DNA of 64,000 nt from Dehalogenimonas sp. W (GTDB lineage: Bacteria; Chloroflexota; Dehalococcoidia; Dehalococcoidales; Dehalococcoidaceae): NCBI RefSeq assembly GCF_037094495.1, contig NZ_CP146612.1, positions 1 through 64,000 on the forward strand, written 5' to 3'. Below, one piece after another: positions 53,001-62,359 of this stretch (its first letter is position 1; each line of letters begins with the position of its first letter). The translations under genes and the position numbers were made by a program. The notes below the pieces were generated by a model, which ran no database searches, was not told where the DNA came from, and saw nothing but the letters and a program-made list of their open reading frames with translations.

Positions 53001-53701
53001 ATCTCTACTTCTGCCAGAAATTCTAATGATTCTAGTGCTTCCCAGATTGTACCTTCGGGGGTAGTGACTGCGCTACGGCTGGCCAGCACCTTGCCGCCGA
53101 AAGTTCCCATCCGGGTTATCTTGATGACGGTGGCCCCGTGCTTTTTAGCGATTGCTTCAGATAGCGGATGTCCGGTAAAGGGCGGGTGATTAGGATCAGT
53201 CAGGGAAACCGGTAAAAAAACATATTTGGAACCGGCGGCTACCGCGTCCACGACATCCCAGGAGATACAATCTGCGCAAATCATCAACCCGATTTGGCCG
53301 AATGGGGAAGCAAACGTCACCGGGTCTTTTCCGGGACAGATTTGGAGGTCAACCTCTTCACGGGTGATTTTAATTTTACGGTATGAGGTAACTAAATCAC
53401 CGTTTTTCCAGACGTAACAGGTATTGTAATAACAATTCCCGTCTCGCTCCAGAATACTTCCGCCGATAATATAGCCAGGAAAAACCCGACTGGCCTTCTC
53501 CAGCATGTCATATGCCGGCTTACCGGTTTCCTGATAGCAGCTTTCAAGCGTATACTGCTTTTTATAGTCCCCTCCAGGTATTGCAAAAAACTCAGGCAGG
53601 GCAAAAAAGTCAGCTTCCGATTTAGTAATAGCGTCATAGGCTTTAGTGATATTGGTATCGGCGTCACCGGTGTCGGCAATTTGATAAATAGCAACTTTCA
53701 T
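52997..53701 (-). CDS. Nitrilase-superfamily carbon-nitrogen hydrolase
   Basis: A 234-residue amidase-type hydrolase. The catalytic triad is visible as Glu in ALPEFF, Lys in SYRKIKIT and Cys in MICADCISWD. The length is somewhat short for the family (about 260-280). The natural amide is unknown. It probably shares a transcript with the nitronate monooxygenase gene, 5 bases upstream. Confidence 0.88.
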   Translation of the reverse strand: MKVAIYQIADTGDADTNITKAYDAITKSEADFFALPEFFAIPGGDYKKQYTLESCYQETGKPAYDMLEKASRVFPGYIIGGSILERDGNCYYNTCYVWKNGDLVTSYRKIKITREEVDLQICPGKDPVTFASPFGQIGLMICADCISWDVVDAVAAGSKYVFLPVSLTDPNHPPFTGHPLSEAIAKKHGATVIKITRMGTFGGKVLASRSAVTTPEGTIWEALESLEFLAEVEI

Positions 53702-53706
53702 GTTAG

Positions 53707-54915
53707 TTACAGTGCTCCCCGATCCAAAGACGGAGACCGCATCATATTGTTCATATAGCGGGTCAATTGCTCAAGCAGTTCTTGTACAGCGGCGCTTTTA
53801 TATTCTTTTACCAGCGAATCCACCAGCTTTTTTACCGGTACAATCTCCGTAATCCGGTGTACGTTAGAGCCGCAGAAGGCGAAACCGCCGCTCAACCGCC
53901 CGCGTTGGGCGTTCAACAGCGCCACAAATATGCAATATGGACTTGTCTGGTAATCGCAGGTTTTAACACAGTGCTGCGGACACTTAAAAGGCTGTTTCTT
54001 TCCAGCGGCGACGTTGGCCAGATATTCATTGCCCAAAGCCCGACCGGGCATGCCGACCGGACTTTTAATAATGACCGCATCACCCGCCTCAGATTCAACA
54101 TAAGCTTGCTTAAATGCCGGAGAGGCATCACACTCATCTGTAGCTACAAATCTGGTGGCCATTTGAACTCCGGCGGCACCCAGTCTCAAAAACTTAAAAA
54201 TGTCTTCACCGGAATAGACGCCACCGGCAGCAATGACAGGTATCGGTTTCCCGGCCTTAGCAGCGAAAGGTTTAACCGCCTCAATCACTTCGGGTACCAA
54301 CCGCTCCAGCTGGTTTTCAGCCGCGTCAAGTTCTTCAGCCTTGAAACCCAGATGACCACCAGCTTTAGGGCCCTCAACAACAAACCCATCGGGCGTATAA
54401 TTGAAGTCATCCTGCCATTTTTTACACAGAATACGGGCAGCCCGGGCCGATGACACTATGGGCACCAGCTTGGTGTGTTGATTGCCGTCTAAAAGTTCCG
54501 GCAACCGCAATGGTAAGCCGGCTCCGGCAAAAATTATATCTATTTTCTCTTCAATTGCAGTTTTCACCAGTGTTGCGAAATCAGTAAGGGCTACCATGAT
54601 ATTGACGCCCAGAACACCTTTAGTCAACGACCGAGCCCGCCTGATTTCTTTCCGTAAGCCACGGATGTTGGCTTCAAAAAAGTTTTTATGAAAATCAGGT
54701 TCAAAAAGACCGACCCCCGGAGCGGCAATAACACCGATACCGCCGGCGTTGGCCACGGCCGAAGCCAGTCCGGAAAGGGAAATACCAACCGCCATACCAC
54801 CCTGCACAATGGGTAATCGGGCTTTATGCGGCCCTATCCGTAAAACCGGAGGTTTGTACCATTTGGCCAATTCTTCAATTTCAGCAACCACACTCGGTTT
54901 GGTTGTCGTTTCCAA
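53707..54915 (-). CDS. Nitronate monooxygenase-like flavoprotein
   Basis: A protein of about 402 residues of the 2-nitropropane dioxygenase TIM-barrel family, binding FMN. Motifs are VQGGMAVGIS near the N-terminus, FAGAGLP, VVEGPKAGGHLG, VIAAGGVYSGED and GAAGVQMATRF. TTG 54915 has AAAGGAG six bases upstream and is preferred; an ATG at 54942 lacks a site. In anaerobes such proteins may act as enoyl reductases or oxidoreductases of unknown substrate. Confidence 0.88.
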   Translation of the reverse strand: METTTKPSVVAEIEELAKWYKPPVLRIGPHKARLPIVQGGMAVGISLSGLASAVANAGGIGVIAAPGVGLFEPDFHKNFFEANIRGLRKEIRRARSLTKGVLGVNIMVALTDFATLVKTAIEEKIDIIFAGAGLPLRLPELLDGNQHTKLVPIVSSARAARILCKKWQDDFNYTPDGFVVEGPKAGGHLGFKAEELDAAENQLERLVPEVIEAVKPFAAKAGKPIPVIAAGGVYSGEDIFKFLRLGAAGVQMATRFVATDECDASPAFKQAYVESEAGDAVIIKSPVGMPGRALGNEYLANVAAGKKQPFKCPQHCVKTCDYQTSPYCIFVALLNAQRGRLSGGFAFCGSNVHRITEIVPVKKLVDSLVKEYKSAAVQELLEQLTRYMNNMMRSPSLDRGAL

Positions 54916-54978
54916 TTGTGTCTCCTTTGGAGTATCCCTCATAGCTGAAGGGTATAGAAAATTGATTCCGGCGTCAAG

Positions 54979-55677
54979 TTAATTCTGGTTTTTTATTTCA
55001 CCTGAAATATGGTAACCCATACCCGGCTTGCTCTGAATAACCGGCCGGGAATTACGGCCCGTTTCCAACTTACGGCGGAGACGTCCGATATACACCCTCA
55101 GGGCATTGATGGAACCCGGGTAATTCTCGCCCCAGATAATCTCCGAAAGCTTTTCATGAGCTACCACCTTACCCTTGTTGCGCATCAACAAAGCCATGAT
55201 CAAACCTTCAGTACGGGTTAATTCAATCGGCTCACCATCTCCGGTATCCAGATGATTTCGAGCGGTATCCAGAGTAAATCCACCGTAGTTAATGATCGCC
55301 GGTTCACTAGCCGCCGCCTGTCGCCGAAGCAAGGTCCTGACTCTTGCCAGCAGTTCCAACTGGCGGAAGGGTTTGACCACATAGTCATCCGCACCCCACT
55401 CCAGCCCTTTTACAATGTCCTTTTCATCACCGCGAGCAGTCAGTACAATTATAAGTACCTGAGAAAACATCCTTAATTCTTTCAAAACGTCAAACCCGTC
55501 TTTGTCCGGCAAACCCAAATCAAGAATGACTACGTCAGGAGATTCCCGTTGGGTTAACGCCACTCCCTCCTCCCCAAACCGCGCAGTCAACAGCTCCACT
55601 TCCGGCATATTCATATTGAAGGCCAGCTCGAGGTAATCCACAATAGTCCGGTCATCCTCAATTATCAGGACTTTCAT
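54979..55677 (-). CDS. OmpR/PhoB-family response regulator, second paralogue
   Basis: A 232-residue regulator with DD at 8-9, phosphoacceptor Asp53 in ILDLGLPD, VLTARG and Lys in VVKPFRQLELL, then a winged-helix domain (about 128-228) with ELTRTEGLIMALL and NALRVYIGRLRRK. It resembles the regulator at 34253 over its whole length. It is coupled to the kinase gene upstream by a 4-base overlap. Confidence 0.94.
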   Translation of the reverse strand: MKVLIIEDDRTIVDYLELAFNMNMPEVELLTARFGEEGVALTQRESPDVVILDLGLPDKDGFDVLKELRMFSQVLIIVLTARGDEKDIVKGLEWGADDYVVKPFRQLELLARVRTLLRRQAAASEPAIINYGGFTLDTARNHLDTGDGEPIELTRTEGLIMALLMRNKGKVVAHEKLSEIIWGENYPGSINALRVYIGRLRRKLETGRNSRPVIQSKPGMGYHISGEIKNQN

Positions 55678-57617
55678 TCAGTCGCCTCCTTATTCAAGTT
55701 CTCTCGTTTGGTGACCGGAATCCGCACAGTAAAGGTACTACCAACACCTTCCCGGCTTTCCAAACTGATAGTTCCGCCATGTAGATCTACCAGCCTTTGG
55801 GCCAGCGCCAGACCTAAACCTAAACCACCGTGGCGGGAACCGCTTTTTTTCAGCCGGCGATAAGGTAAAAAAACGTCTTCCTGTTCGTCAGCAGCAATAC
55901 CCAGTCCATCATCCTGGACCCGTACCGACAGAAACTCGCCGTCAATATCAGCGGCGAGTTCAATCTTCCCGCCCCGAGGTGTGTATTTGAAGGCATTGTT
56001 CAATAAATTCATCAATACCTGACCCAAACGGGTCGGGTCCGCCCAAACCCGACCCAATCCGTCCGGAACGGTAACGGTAAATATTTGTTCATTGGCTACA
56101 GCTTCCTGACGGGCATATTCGGCAGTTTCACTAATCAGCCTGGCTGCGTCAACAGACGAACAATTTAACTCCAATAGCCCCATTTGCCCTTTTTCCAAAT
56201 CAAACAGCTGGCCGACGGTCTGATTCAGATTCAGAGCCCCCATCCGAACATTCTTTGCCAGTTTACGCCATGGATCCTCTTTCAAGCCGTTAGCCAGGGC
56301 TTCACTGGCGCCCAGCAACGGGGTCAAAGGAGTTTTAAGATCATGAACAAGCGCATGGGTGAATAACCGCCGCTGTTCAATTTGCTCGGTAAGCTGGGTA
56401 TTCACCTGAGCCAGTGCCGCGGTACGTTCTTCAACAAGCTGTTCAAGTCGGGTTTGATGTAATATCAATTCCTGTTCCATCAGTTTGCGGTCGGTAACAT
56501 CGGTGACGATGATTCCCAAACCGTCATTAACCTGGAAAACCTTAACCTCAAAAAAAAGACCTCCTTTTTTAGGGTCAGTGGCGGCAACAGCATAACTAAT
56601 GCTCCGGCCGCCAGCCAGGACACCCTGATATTCATCGGCATGTTCCGCCACTCCGATGCGGTTTCCAAGTTCAAACAGATGCCGACCAAGCGCTTGTTCC
56701 CGCGGCATCCCAAGCTGGGTAAGCGCTGCGGCATTGAACTCAACCAGCTTTAACGCCCCATCATAGAGATAAAAAGCATCGGTGGCTGAGGTAATGAAAG
56801 CAGACAATTGTTGCTGCGACTCCTTGAGGGCACACTCGGCTTCTTTACGGCGGGTGACATCCCAAGCAAAGACAAAGTTGTACTCCTTCTCGCCGTACTT
56901 AACGTAGCTGCCACTGATTTCAACCGGAAACATCCGTCCATCGCGGGTTCGGAATAACGACTCCAGGACGGCGGTTTGGACTTTTTTGAAGTGTTCCCAC
57001 ATCATCGGCCAGAGTCCGGGTGAAAAATTGGTATCCACCTGGTGGATGGTCATATTTAATAGTTCATCCATAGAATAGCCCAGCAGCTTGACGGCACCTT
57101 CGTTAGCGTAGACAATTTTCCCGGACTGATCTACCCAGAAGATCAAGCCTCCGGATTTATCTAAAAAAAAGCGGCTGATATATAATGCTTCGCTGGTCTG
57201 CCGGCGCCGGGTGATATCCCGGACGAACACCGCCGCTCTTGTTTGTCCGCCGACCTGAACCATCCGGCTGCCGACCTCAACAGGAATCCGGATGCCGTCA
57301 GATTTAATGATTTCATATTCCTGATCAGCGTGTGCCGTTTGGAATGGCTTTGTGTCGGTAGCAATTTGGAAATCAGGAATCAGATCTGTAATATTTTGGG
57401 GCAGAGTGTCAACAGCTCCCAGACCTGACAGTGCTGACATCGCCGCATTAACCGCCAGAATGCGACCGTCGGGATAATCAATTAACACGACGCCCCAGGG
57501 CATTAGCTGAAATAACTGGTGTATTTCGCCCGCCAGGGCGTCGCCAATCGTCACCGCGCCTGTCCCGTCCGGCGGTTTCACCGGTTCATCATGTACCCGA
57601 TGCAATTCATCGCCCAT
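55674..57617 (-). CDS. Three-PAS sensor histidine kinase
   Basis: A 647-residue soluble kinase with three PAS domains (about 30-138, 145-258 and 268-378), a short coiled coil (about 380-415) and phosphoacceptor His425 in VHDLKTPLT. The ATPase domain has NNAFKYTPRGG, DDGLGIA and GLGLGLALA. The catalytic half is a paralogue of the kinase at 33177, whose input is a membrane segment instead of PAS domains. It has a leaderless promoter. Confidence 0.93.
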   Translation of the reverse strand: MGDELHRVHDEPVKPPDGTGAVTIGDALAGEIHQLFQLMPWGVVLIDYPDGRILAVNAAMSALSGLGAVDTLPQNITDLIPDFQIATDTKPFQTAHADQEYEIIKSDGIRIPVEVGSRMVQVGGQTRAAVFVRDITRRRQTSEALYISRFFLDKSGGLIFWVDQSGKIVYANEGAVKLLGYSMDELLNMTIHQVDTNFSPGLWPMMWEHFKKVQTAVLESLFRTRDGRMFPVEISGSYVKYGEKEYNFVFAWDVTRRKEAECALKESQQQLSAFITSATDAFYLYDGALKLVEFNAAALTQLGMPREQALGRHLFELGNRIGVAEHADEYQGVLAGGRSISYAVAATDPKKGGLFFEVKVFQVNDGLGIIVTDVTDRKLMEQELILHQTRLEQLVEERTAALAQVNTQLTEQIEQRRLFTHALVHDLKTPLTPLLGASEALANGLKEDPWRKLAKNVRMGALNLNQTVGQLFDLEKGQMGLLELNCSSVDAARLISETAEYARQEAVANEQIFTVTVPDGLGRVWADPTRLGQVLMNLLNNAFKYTPRGGKIELAADIDGEFLSVRVQDDGLGIAADEQEDVFLPYRRLKKSGSRHGGLGLGLALAQRLVDLHGGTISLESREGVGSTFTVRIPVTKRENLNKEATE

Positions 57618-57625
57618 CAGGGTAC

Positions 57626-57654
57626 ATTATAATTGATAACTTTGCGTTTGTGAA
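57626..57654 (-). promoter_or_regulatory. Promoter of the 57617 kinase gene, leaderless
   Basis: On the minus strand TTCACA (57649-57654), 17 bases and TATAAT (57626-57631). The ATG at 57617 is 8 bases after the -10 box. There is no ribosome binding site, so a leaderless mRNA is likely. Confidence 0.65.
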
Positions 57655-57690
57655 TTTATTTTTCAAGTACAACATCCTGAATAACAATAT

Positions 57691-59067
57691 TTAATCTTCT
57701 ACCACCACAGCGTTTGACAGCGCCTTCAGCACCACTTCAGACAACGCCGGATGAATATGGATACCGGATGCTATATGATTCAAGCCGCCGTCAACGGCCA
57801 TCGCGTTAATAACTTCCTGAATGAGCACTGAGGCCCATGGGCCAACCACATGAGCACCCAGTATTCGGCCGGTTTCCCGTTGCAGAATAACTTTAAAAAA
57901 ACCATCTTCATTCATCATCGCAGTTCCCAGCGCCGTATCCTTGTAATCAGCCCGCCCAATCATGATTTTATATTCCTTGGCGGCGGCTGACTGGGATAGC
58001 CCTACCGAGGCAACCTGGGGATGGGTAAAAACCGCATGCGGCGAGGCCTTATAGTCCATTTTTTCCCTTTGTCCGTGGAGACCGTTGGCGGCCGCGACCG
58101 CCGCTTCAGCGTGGCCGGTATGGGTAAAAAGTTCCCGGCCGTTAATGTCCCCAACGGCGTAAATACCCTTAAGGTTGGTTTCCAGATATTCGTCAACATT
58201 GATAAACCCATTAGGGTCTTGCTTAATCCCGCCCTTATCCACCTTCAACAGGTCAGCATTAGATTGCCGGCCGGCGGCCACCAGCAATTTTTCCGCGGAA
58301 ATCGTTTTAACGTCACTGGCTCCGGATTGTCGGTAAGACACTTCTATCCGACCATCCGCAGCCTGACCCGTTGCCGTAACCTCGGCACTGGTCAACAACG
58401 TCATCCGCGCTCCCAATGCCCTGGTCACAACTTCAGAAATTTCCGGCTCTTCTCCAGGGAGAATGGTTGATTGCATCTCCAACACCGTAACCTCGGTACC
58501 CATGGCTTCAAAAAAATGGGCAAATTCAACGCCAACGTAACCACCGCCGATAATTATCAGGCTCTCGGGCGCATGGGTCAGATTTAGTAAAGATTCATTA
58601 TTAAGATACTCTACCGTATCCAACCCCTTAATCGGCGGCAGTAGTGGCCGGGTACCAGCGGCAATAAATATTTTTTCAGCTTTAAGCTTCTGGTCCCCGA
58701 CCTGCAAAGTGTAAGGCGCGATAAATTCCCCTGTTCCGTCATAAAATTCCAGTTCCGAAGAATTTTCCAAATACCGGCGAATGCCCGCACGATCATCATT
58801 GACCACCTGGTGCATGCGCCGCATGATCGCGCCAAAATCAATACTGCTGACCTCCGCAGATATTCCCAATCTGGAGGCCTCTCTGATTTCCATCACCCGA
58901 TCCGCCGGGAAAATCAGCATCTTGGATGGGATACAACCGGCATTCAGGCAGGTGCCCCCGGTCGGCCCCCGATCAATCAAGGCAGTTTTCATCCCGTGCT
59001 CTACAGCCATATCCAGTATATCCAGCCCCGCTCCGGAACCAATCACAATCACATCGTATTTTTTCAT
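57691..59067 (-). CDS. lpd: Dihydrolipoyl dehydrogenase
   Basis: A 458-residue FAD flavoprotein of the E3 type. FAD-binding GSGAGLDIL (10-18) leads to the disulfide C40-x4-C45 in GGTCLNAGCIPSK, the NAD fold GGGYVGVEFAHF, GIYAVGDING and the dimerisation domain with an intact catalytic HPALSE. Residue Leu15 and the short GSGAG motif deviate from the common GxGxxG-PGGY start. No E2 gene is near. The gene is divergent from the ferredoxin-reductase-like gene. Confidence 0.88.
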   Translation of the reverse strand: MKKYDVIVIGSGAGLDILDMAVEHGMKTALIDRGPTGGTCLNAGCIPSKMLIFPADRVMEIREASRLGISAEVSSIDFGAIMRRMHQVVNDDRAGIRRYLENSSELEFYDGTGEFIAPYTLQVGDQKLKAEKIFIAAGTRPLLPPIKGLDTVEYLNNESLLNLTHAPESLIIIGGGYVGVEFAHFFEAMGTEVTVLEMQSTILPGEEPEISEVVTRALGARMTLLTSAEVTATGQAADGRIEVSYRQSGASDVKTISAEKLLVAAGRQSNADLLKVDKGGIKQDPNGFINVDEYLETNLKGIYAVGDINGRELFTHTGHAEAAVAAANGLHGQREKMDYKASPHAVFTHPQVASVGLSQSAAAKEYKIMIGRADYKDTALGTAMMNEDGFFKVILQRETGRILGAHVVGPWASVLIQEVINAMAVDGGLNHIASGIHIHPALSEVVLKALSNAVVVED

Positions 59068-59199
59068 CAGAATATCCTCCAGTCATTCATCATTGTAACA
59101 TCCGCTAAACCTAAACCGTAACCATTGATAAAATTTTGACTGTCGGTTGCCTAAACGCAGGAACGCTTCTATACTGATATAAACAGGCAGAGGTGAAAT

Positions 59200-59907
59200 A
59201 TGTGGCATTTTGAAACCAGTTTCTCTGAGATAATTACCCGTGCCCCCGGCGTTAAGTCTTTCCGGTTTCCCATATCCTCCGCCACCGCGCCGTTTCAACC
59301 AGGCCAGTATTTCTTCGTCACCTTAAAGGTAAATGGGGAGGAATCACTGCATCATTTCACGATATCCAGCGCTCCCAGCGATCCGCACCTGGAATTTACC
59401 AAACGAATCACTGAACATCCCTATTCTCTGGCACTAGATGCCGCCAAACCCGGCGAAAAAGTCAGCATTCAGGGCCCGATGGGCAATTTTTTGCTACCGC
59501 ATGAACCTGCCAAAATCGTCTTTCTGACCGGAGGCATCGGCATAACTCCGGTCAGAAGCATGATCGGGTATATCGCCACCAAAAATTTGGATTTTGATAT
59601 CATTATTATCTGTGGTAACCAGCGGCAGCAGGATATCGTTTTTCACGATGAATTTGAGCTCTTAGCGAAGGGGCTGAGTTCAGTGCGAATCATCAACGTT
59701 CTGACGGAACCCCCGGATGGCTGGGCCGGATTGACTGGACTGATTAATAAAAAGTTAATTACGGACACGGTTCCCGACTACAGAGAAAGGATATTTTATG
59801 TCTCGGGGCCGCCCAAAATGGTAATGGCGCTTCAGGAACAACTCGGAGCGCTTAAAATACCGATGAACAACATCGTAAGGGACTCATTTACCGGTTATGA
59901 TGACTAA
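59200..59907 (+). CDS. Ferredoxin reductase-like FAD/NAD(P) oxidoreductase
   Basis: A 235-residue flavoprotein with a flavin-binding barrel (FQPGQYFFV, HHFTISSAP) and an NAD(P) domain (LTGGIGITPVRSMI, YVSGPPKMV). It lacks any 2Fe-2S domain, so it needs a separate electron carrier. It may pass electrons between ferredoxin or a heme-free partner and NAD(P)H. It is followed by the glucoamylase gene 33 bases later and may be in the same operon. Confidence 0.9.
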   Translation: MWHFETSFSEIITRAPGVKSFRFPISSATAPFQPGQYFFVTLKVNGEESLHHFTISSAPSDPHLEFTKRITEHPYSLALDAAKPGEKVSIQGPMGNFLLPHEPAKIVFLTGGIGITPVRSMIGYIATKNLDFDIIIICGNQRQQDIVFHDEFELLAKGLSSVRIINVLTEPPDGWAGLTGLINKKLITDTVPDYRERIFYVSGPPKMVMALQEQLGALKIPMNNIVRDSFTGYDD

Positions 59908-59940
59908 ACGGTTGCCGGCCAGCCAGACAGGAGAAACAGA

Positions 59941-62343
59941 TTGACCGAAATCCGCCAAGGCACCGCCGCGTTCGGCCATCCGGGTTTACCGCCAAACTGG
60001 ACTGAGGGGGCCAAAGAAGGTGTCGGCACCGCATATAATTCCCTCAGCCGGGTGTGGTTCACCCTGGCCGGCGGTATTATTACCGAAGTCTATTACCCGA
60101 CCATTGACCGGCCACAGGTACGCGACCTGACGTTGCTCATTACCGATGGGGAAACTTTCTTTCAGGCGGAAAATACCCATCTGTTTACCGAAACCCGCAC
60201 CAACTCACCAACCAGTCTAAGCTATCAGATTATCAACTCTGACCCTGACGGACGTTATGCCATCACCAAGAATGTTATTGCCGATCCGTCATCTGCCTGT
60301 GTTTTACAGAATGTTAGACTAGCCGGAGCTCCCGATTTCCTATCCAGGCTTAGGCTTTATGTCCAATGCGCCCCGCACCTCAATGTCAGCGGCTGGCACA
60401 ATAACGGCATGGTGATTGAATCAGCCGGCCGCACCATGCTGGCTGCCGAAAAAGACGGCGTTTGGATGGTGCTGGGCGCAAACATTCCGTTCAAACGGGT
60501 TTCCTGCGGCTATTCCGGTGTCAGCGATGGCTGGACCGACATAAGCGACAACTTCCAGATGGATTGGGAGTATGCTGAAGCCCGGGATGGCAATATCGCC
60601 TTAACCGCCGAACTGGATTTCAACCCGAAAGCTGATTTTACCCTGGGACTGGCTTTGGGTGATAGCTTGCAGCACGCCGTCACCAATCTTTTCCAGGCCC
60701 TGGCACTGCCCTTCAAGGACCGTCAGAAAATTTATGACCAACAATGGCAGCAACGAAATACTGCGCTACGTAAACTAGGGGAATACTCCGGCGATACCGG
60801 CAACCTCTATCATGCCGGCACCAGTCTGCTGGCGGCCCACGAGGATAAGACCTACCCCGGAGCTTTTATTGCCTCGCTTGCTATCCCCTGGGGGACCAGC
60901 CGCGGCGGCGATGAAGAAGCCGGCGGTTACCACCTGGTCTGGACCAGGGATTTGGTAAATTCAGTCACCGGACTGCTGGCCGCCGGGGACAGCGAAGCCG
61001 CCCGTCGGGCCCTGATCTATTTGGCAGCCGCCCAGCACTCTGATGGCAATTTCCCCCAGAACTTCTGGCTGGACGGCCAACCGTATTGGGAGGGCGTCCA
61101 ACTGGACGAAGTAGCCTTCCCGATAATATTGGCCCGAAAGCTTCATCAATCCGGCATAAAGTCAGATTTTGACGACTATGAAATAGTAAAACGGGCCGCC
61201 GGTTTTCTGGTCAACTACGGCCCGGCCACCCAACAGGAACGCTGGGAGGAAAACTCCGGGTATTCTCCCTCTACTCTGGCGTCCAATATCGCCGCGTTGA
61301 TCTGTGCGGCAGCTTTTTGCCGGGAGAAAGACGACACCGCCACCGCTGAATTCCTGGAAGATTACGCAGATTTCTTAGAAAGCCACTTGGAAAAATGGAC
61401 CGTGACCAACCAGGGAACATTGGTTTGTAATCTACCGCGGCATTACATTCGTATCAATCCAGTTGCCATTGACGACCCGCATCCCGATGACTCGCCGGAT
61501 AATAAAATACTTACCATCCGCAATCACCCCTCCGGTGAAAAAAGCGAGTTTGAAGCTCCCGACATCGTTGATGCCGGCTTTCTGGAATTGGTGCGCTACG
61601 GCATTCGCCGCCCGGACGATCAACTTATTGAAGACTCGCTTAAGGTGGTTGATGCCGTGCTCAAAACACAAACACCATTCGGACCGGTGTGGCGCCGCTA
61701 TAACCATGACGGTTACGGGCAACGGCTGGACGGCTCGGATTATCAGGGCTGGGGATTCGGTCACGGCTGGCCATTGCTGACCGGAGAACGGGCTCATTAT
61801 GAACTGGCTGCCGGGCGGGATATCACCTCGTATCTGGAGGCGTTAGAGGGCTTTTCTTCTTATACAGGTTTACTGCCGGAACAGGTTTGGATAAAAGATG
61901 ACCTGACGGAGGCCGGAATGTACCTTGGCCGCCCGACCGGGGCGGCGATGCCACTGATATGGGCTCATGCTGAATACATTAAACTGCTGCGGTCCAAGGC
62001 AGATGGGGTGATTTTTGACCTGATTCCGGAGGTGGCCGCCCGTTATCTGACTGACAGAAAGTCGGCCGGCTGCCATGAAGTCTGGAAGTTTAACTACCGC
62101 CCCCAACATGTTAAACCCGGCGAACGGTTAAGAATCCAGACTCAGGCAGCCTTCCGCCTGGTTTGGACCATGAACGACTGGCAAACCGTCAATCAGGACG
62201 ACGCAGTTGCAACCGCAGTAGGTATATATTATGTTGACTTAATAGCCGTCAATGATTCGGTGAGCCCGATTCGGTTCACTTTTTACTGGACGGCTAGTGA
62301 ACATTGGGAAGGCCGGGATTTTGAAGTGGCGATATCAAGTTAA
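59941..62343 (+). CDS. Glucoamylase (GH15) glucan 1,4-alpha-glucosidase
   Basis: An 800-residue GH15 protein. The N-terminal beta-sandwich (about 1-275) starts with AFGHPGLPPNW and VGTAYN, and the (alpha/alpha)6 barrel (about 285-670) has IPWGTSRGGDEEAGGYHLVWTRD and a late GFGHGWPLLTGERAHYELA region. A C-terminal domain follows. No signal peptide is visible, so it works inside the cell, for example on glycogen. CAGGAG precedes TTG 59941. The gene is part of a three-gene carbohydrate cluster. Confidence 0.93.
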   Translation: MTEIRQGTAAFGHPGLPPNWTEGAKEGVGTAYNSLSRVWFTLAGGIITEVYYPTIDRPQVRDLTLLITDGETFFQAENTHLFTETRTNSPTSLSYQIINSDPDGRYAITKNVIADPSSACVLQNVRLAGAPDFLSRLRLYVQCAPHLNVSGWHNNGMVIESAGRTMLAAEKDGVWMVLGANIPFKRVSCGYSGVSDGWTDISDNFQMDWEYAEARDGNIALTAELDFNPKADFTLGLALGDSLQHAVTNLFQALALPFKDRQKIYDQQWQQRNTALRKLGEYSGDTGNLYHAGTSLLAAHEDKTYPGAFIASLAIPWGTSRGGDEEAGGYHLVWTRDLVNSVTGLLAAGDSEAARRALIYLAAAQHSDGNFPQNFWLDGQPYWEGVQLDEVAFPIILARKLHQSGIKSDFDDYEIVKRAAGFLVNYGPATQQERWEENSGYSPSTLASNIAALICAAAFCREKDDTATAEFLEDYADFLESHLEKWTVTNQGTLVCNLPRHYIRINPVAIDDPHPDDSPDNKILTIRNHPSGEKSEFEAPDIVDAGFLELVRYGIRRPDDQLIEDSLKVVDAVLKTQTPFGPVWRRYNHDGYGQRLDGSDYQGWGFGHGWPLLTGERAHYELAAGRDITSYLEALEGFSSYTGLLPEQVWIKDDLTEAGMYLGRPTGAAMPLIWAHAEYIKLLRSKADGVIFDLIPEVAARYLTDRKSAGCHEVWKFNYRPQHVKPGERLRIQTQAAFRLVWTMNDWQTVNQDDAVATAVGIYYVDLIAVNDSVSPIRFTFYWTASEHWEGRDFEVAISS

Positions 62344-62359
62344 TTAAAGGAGCAAGTCT

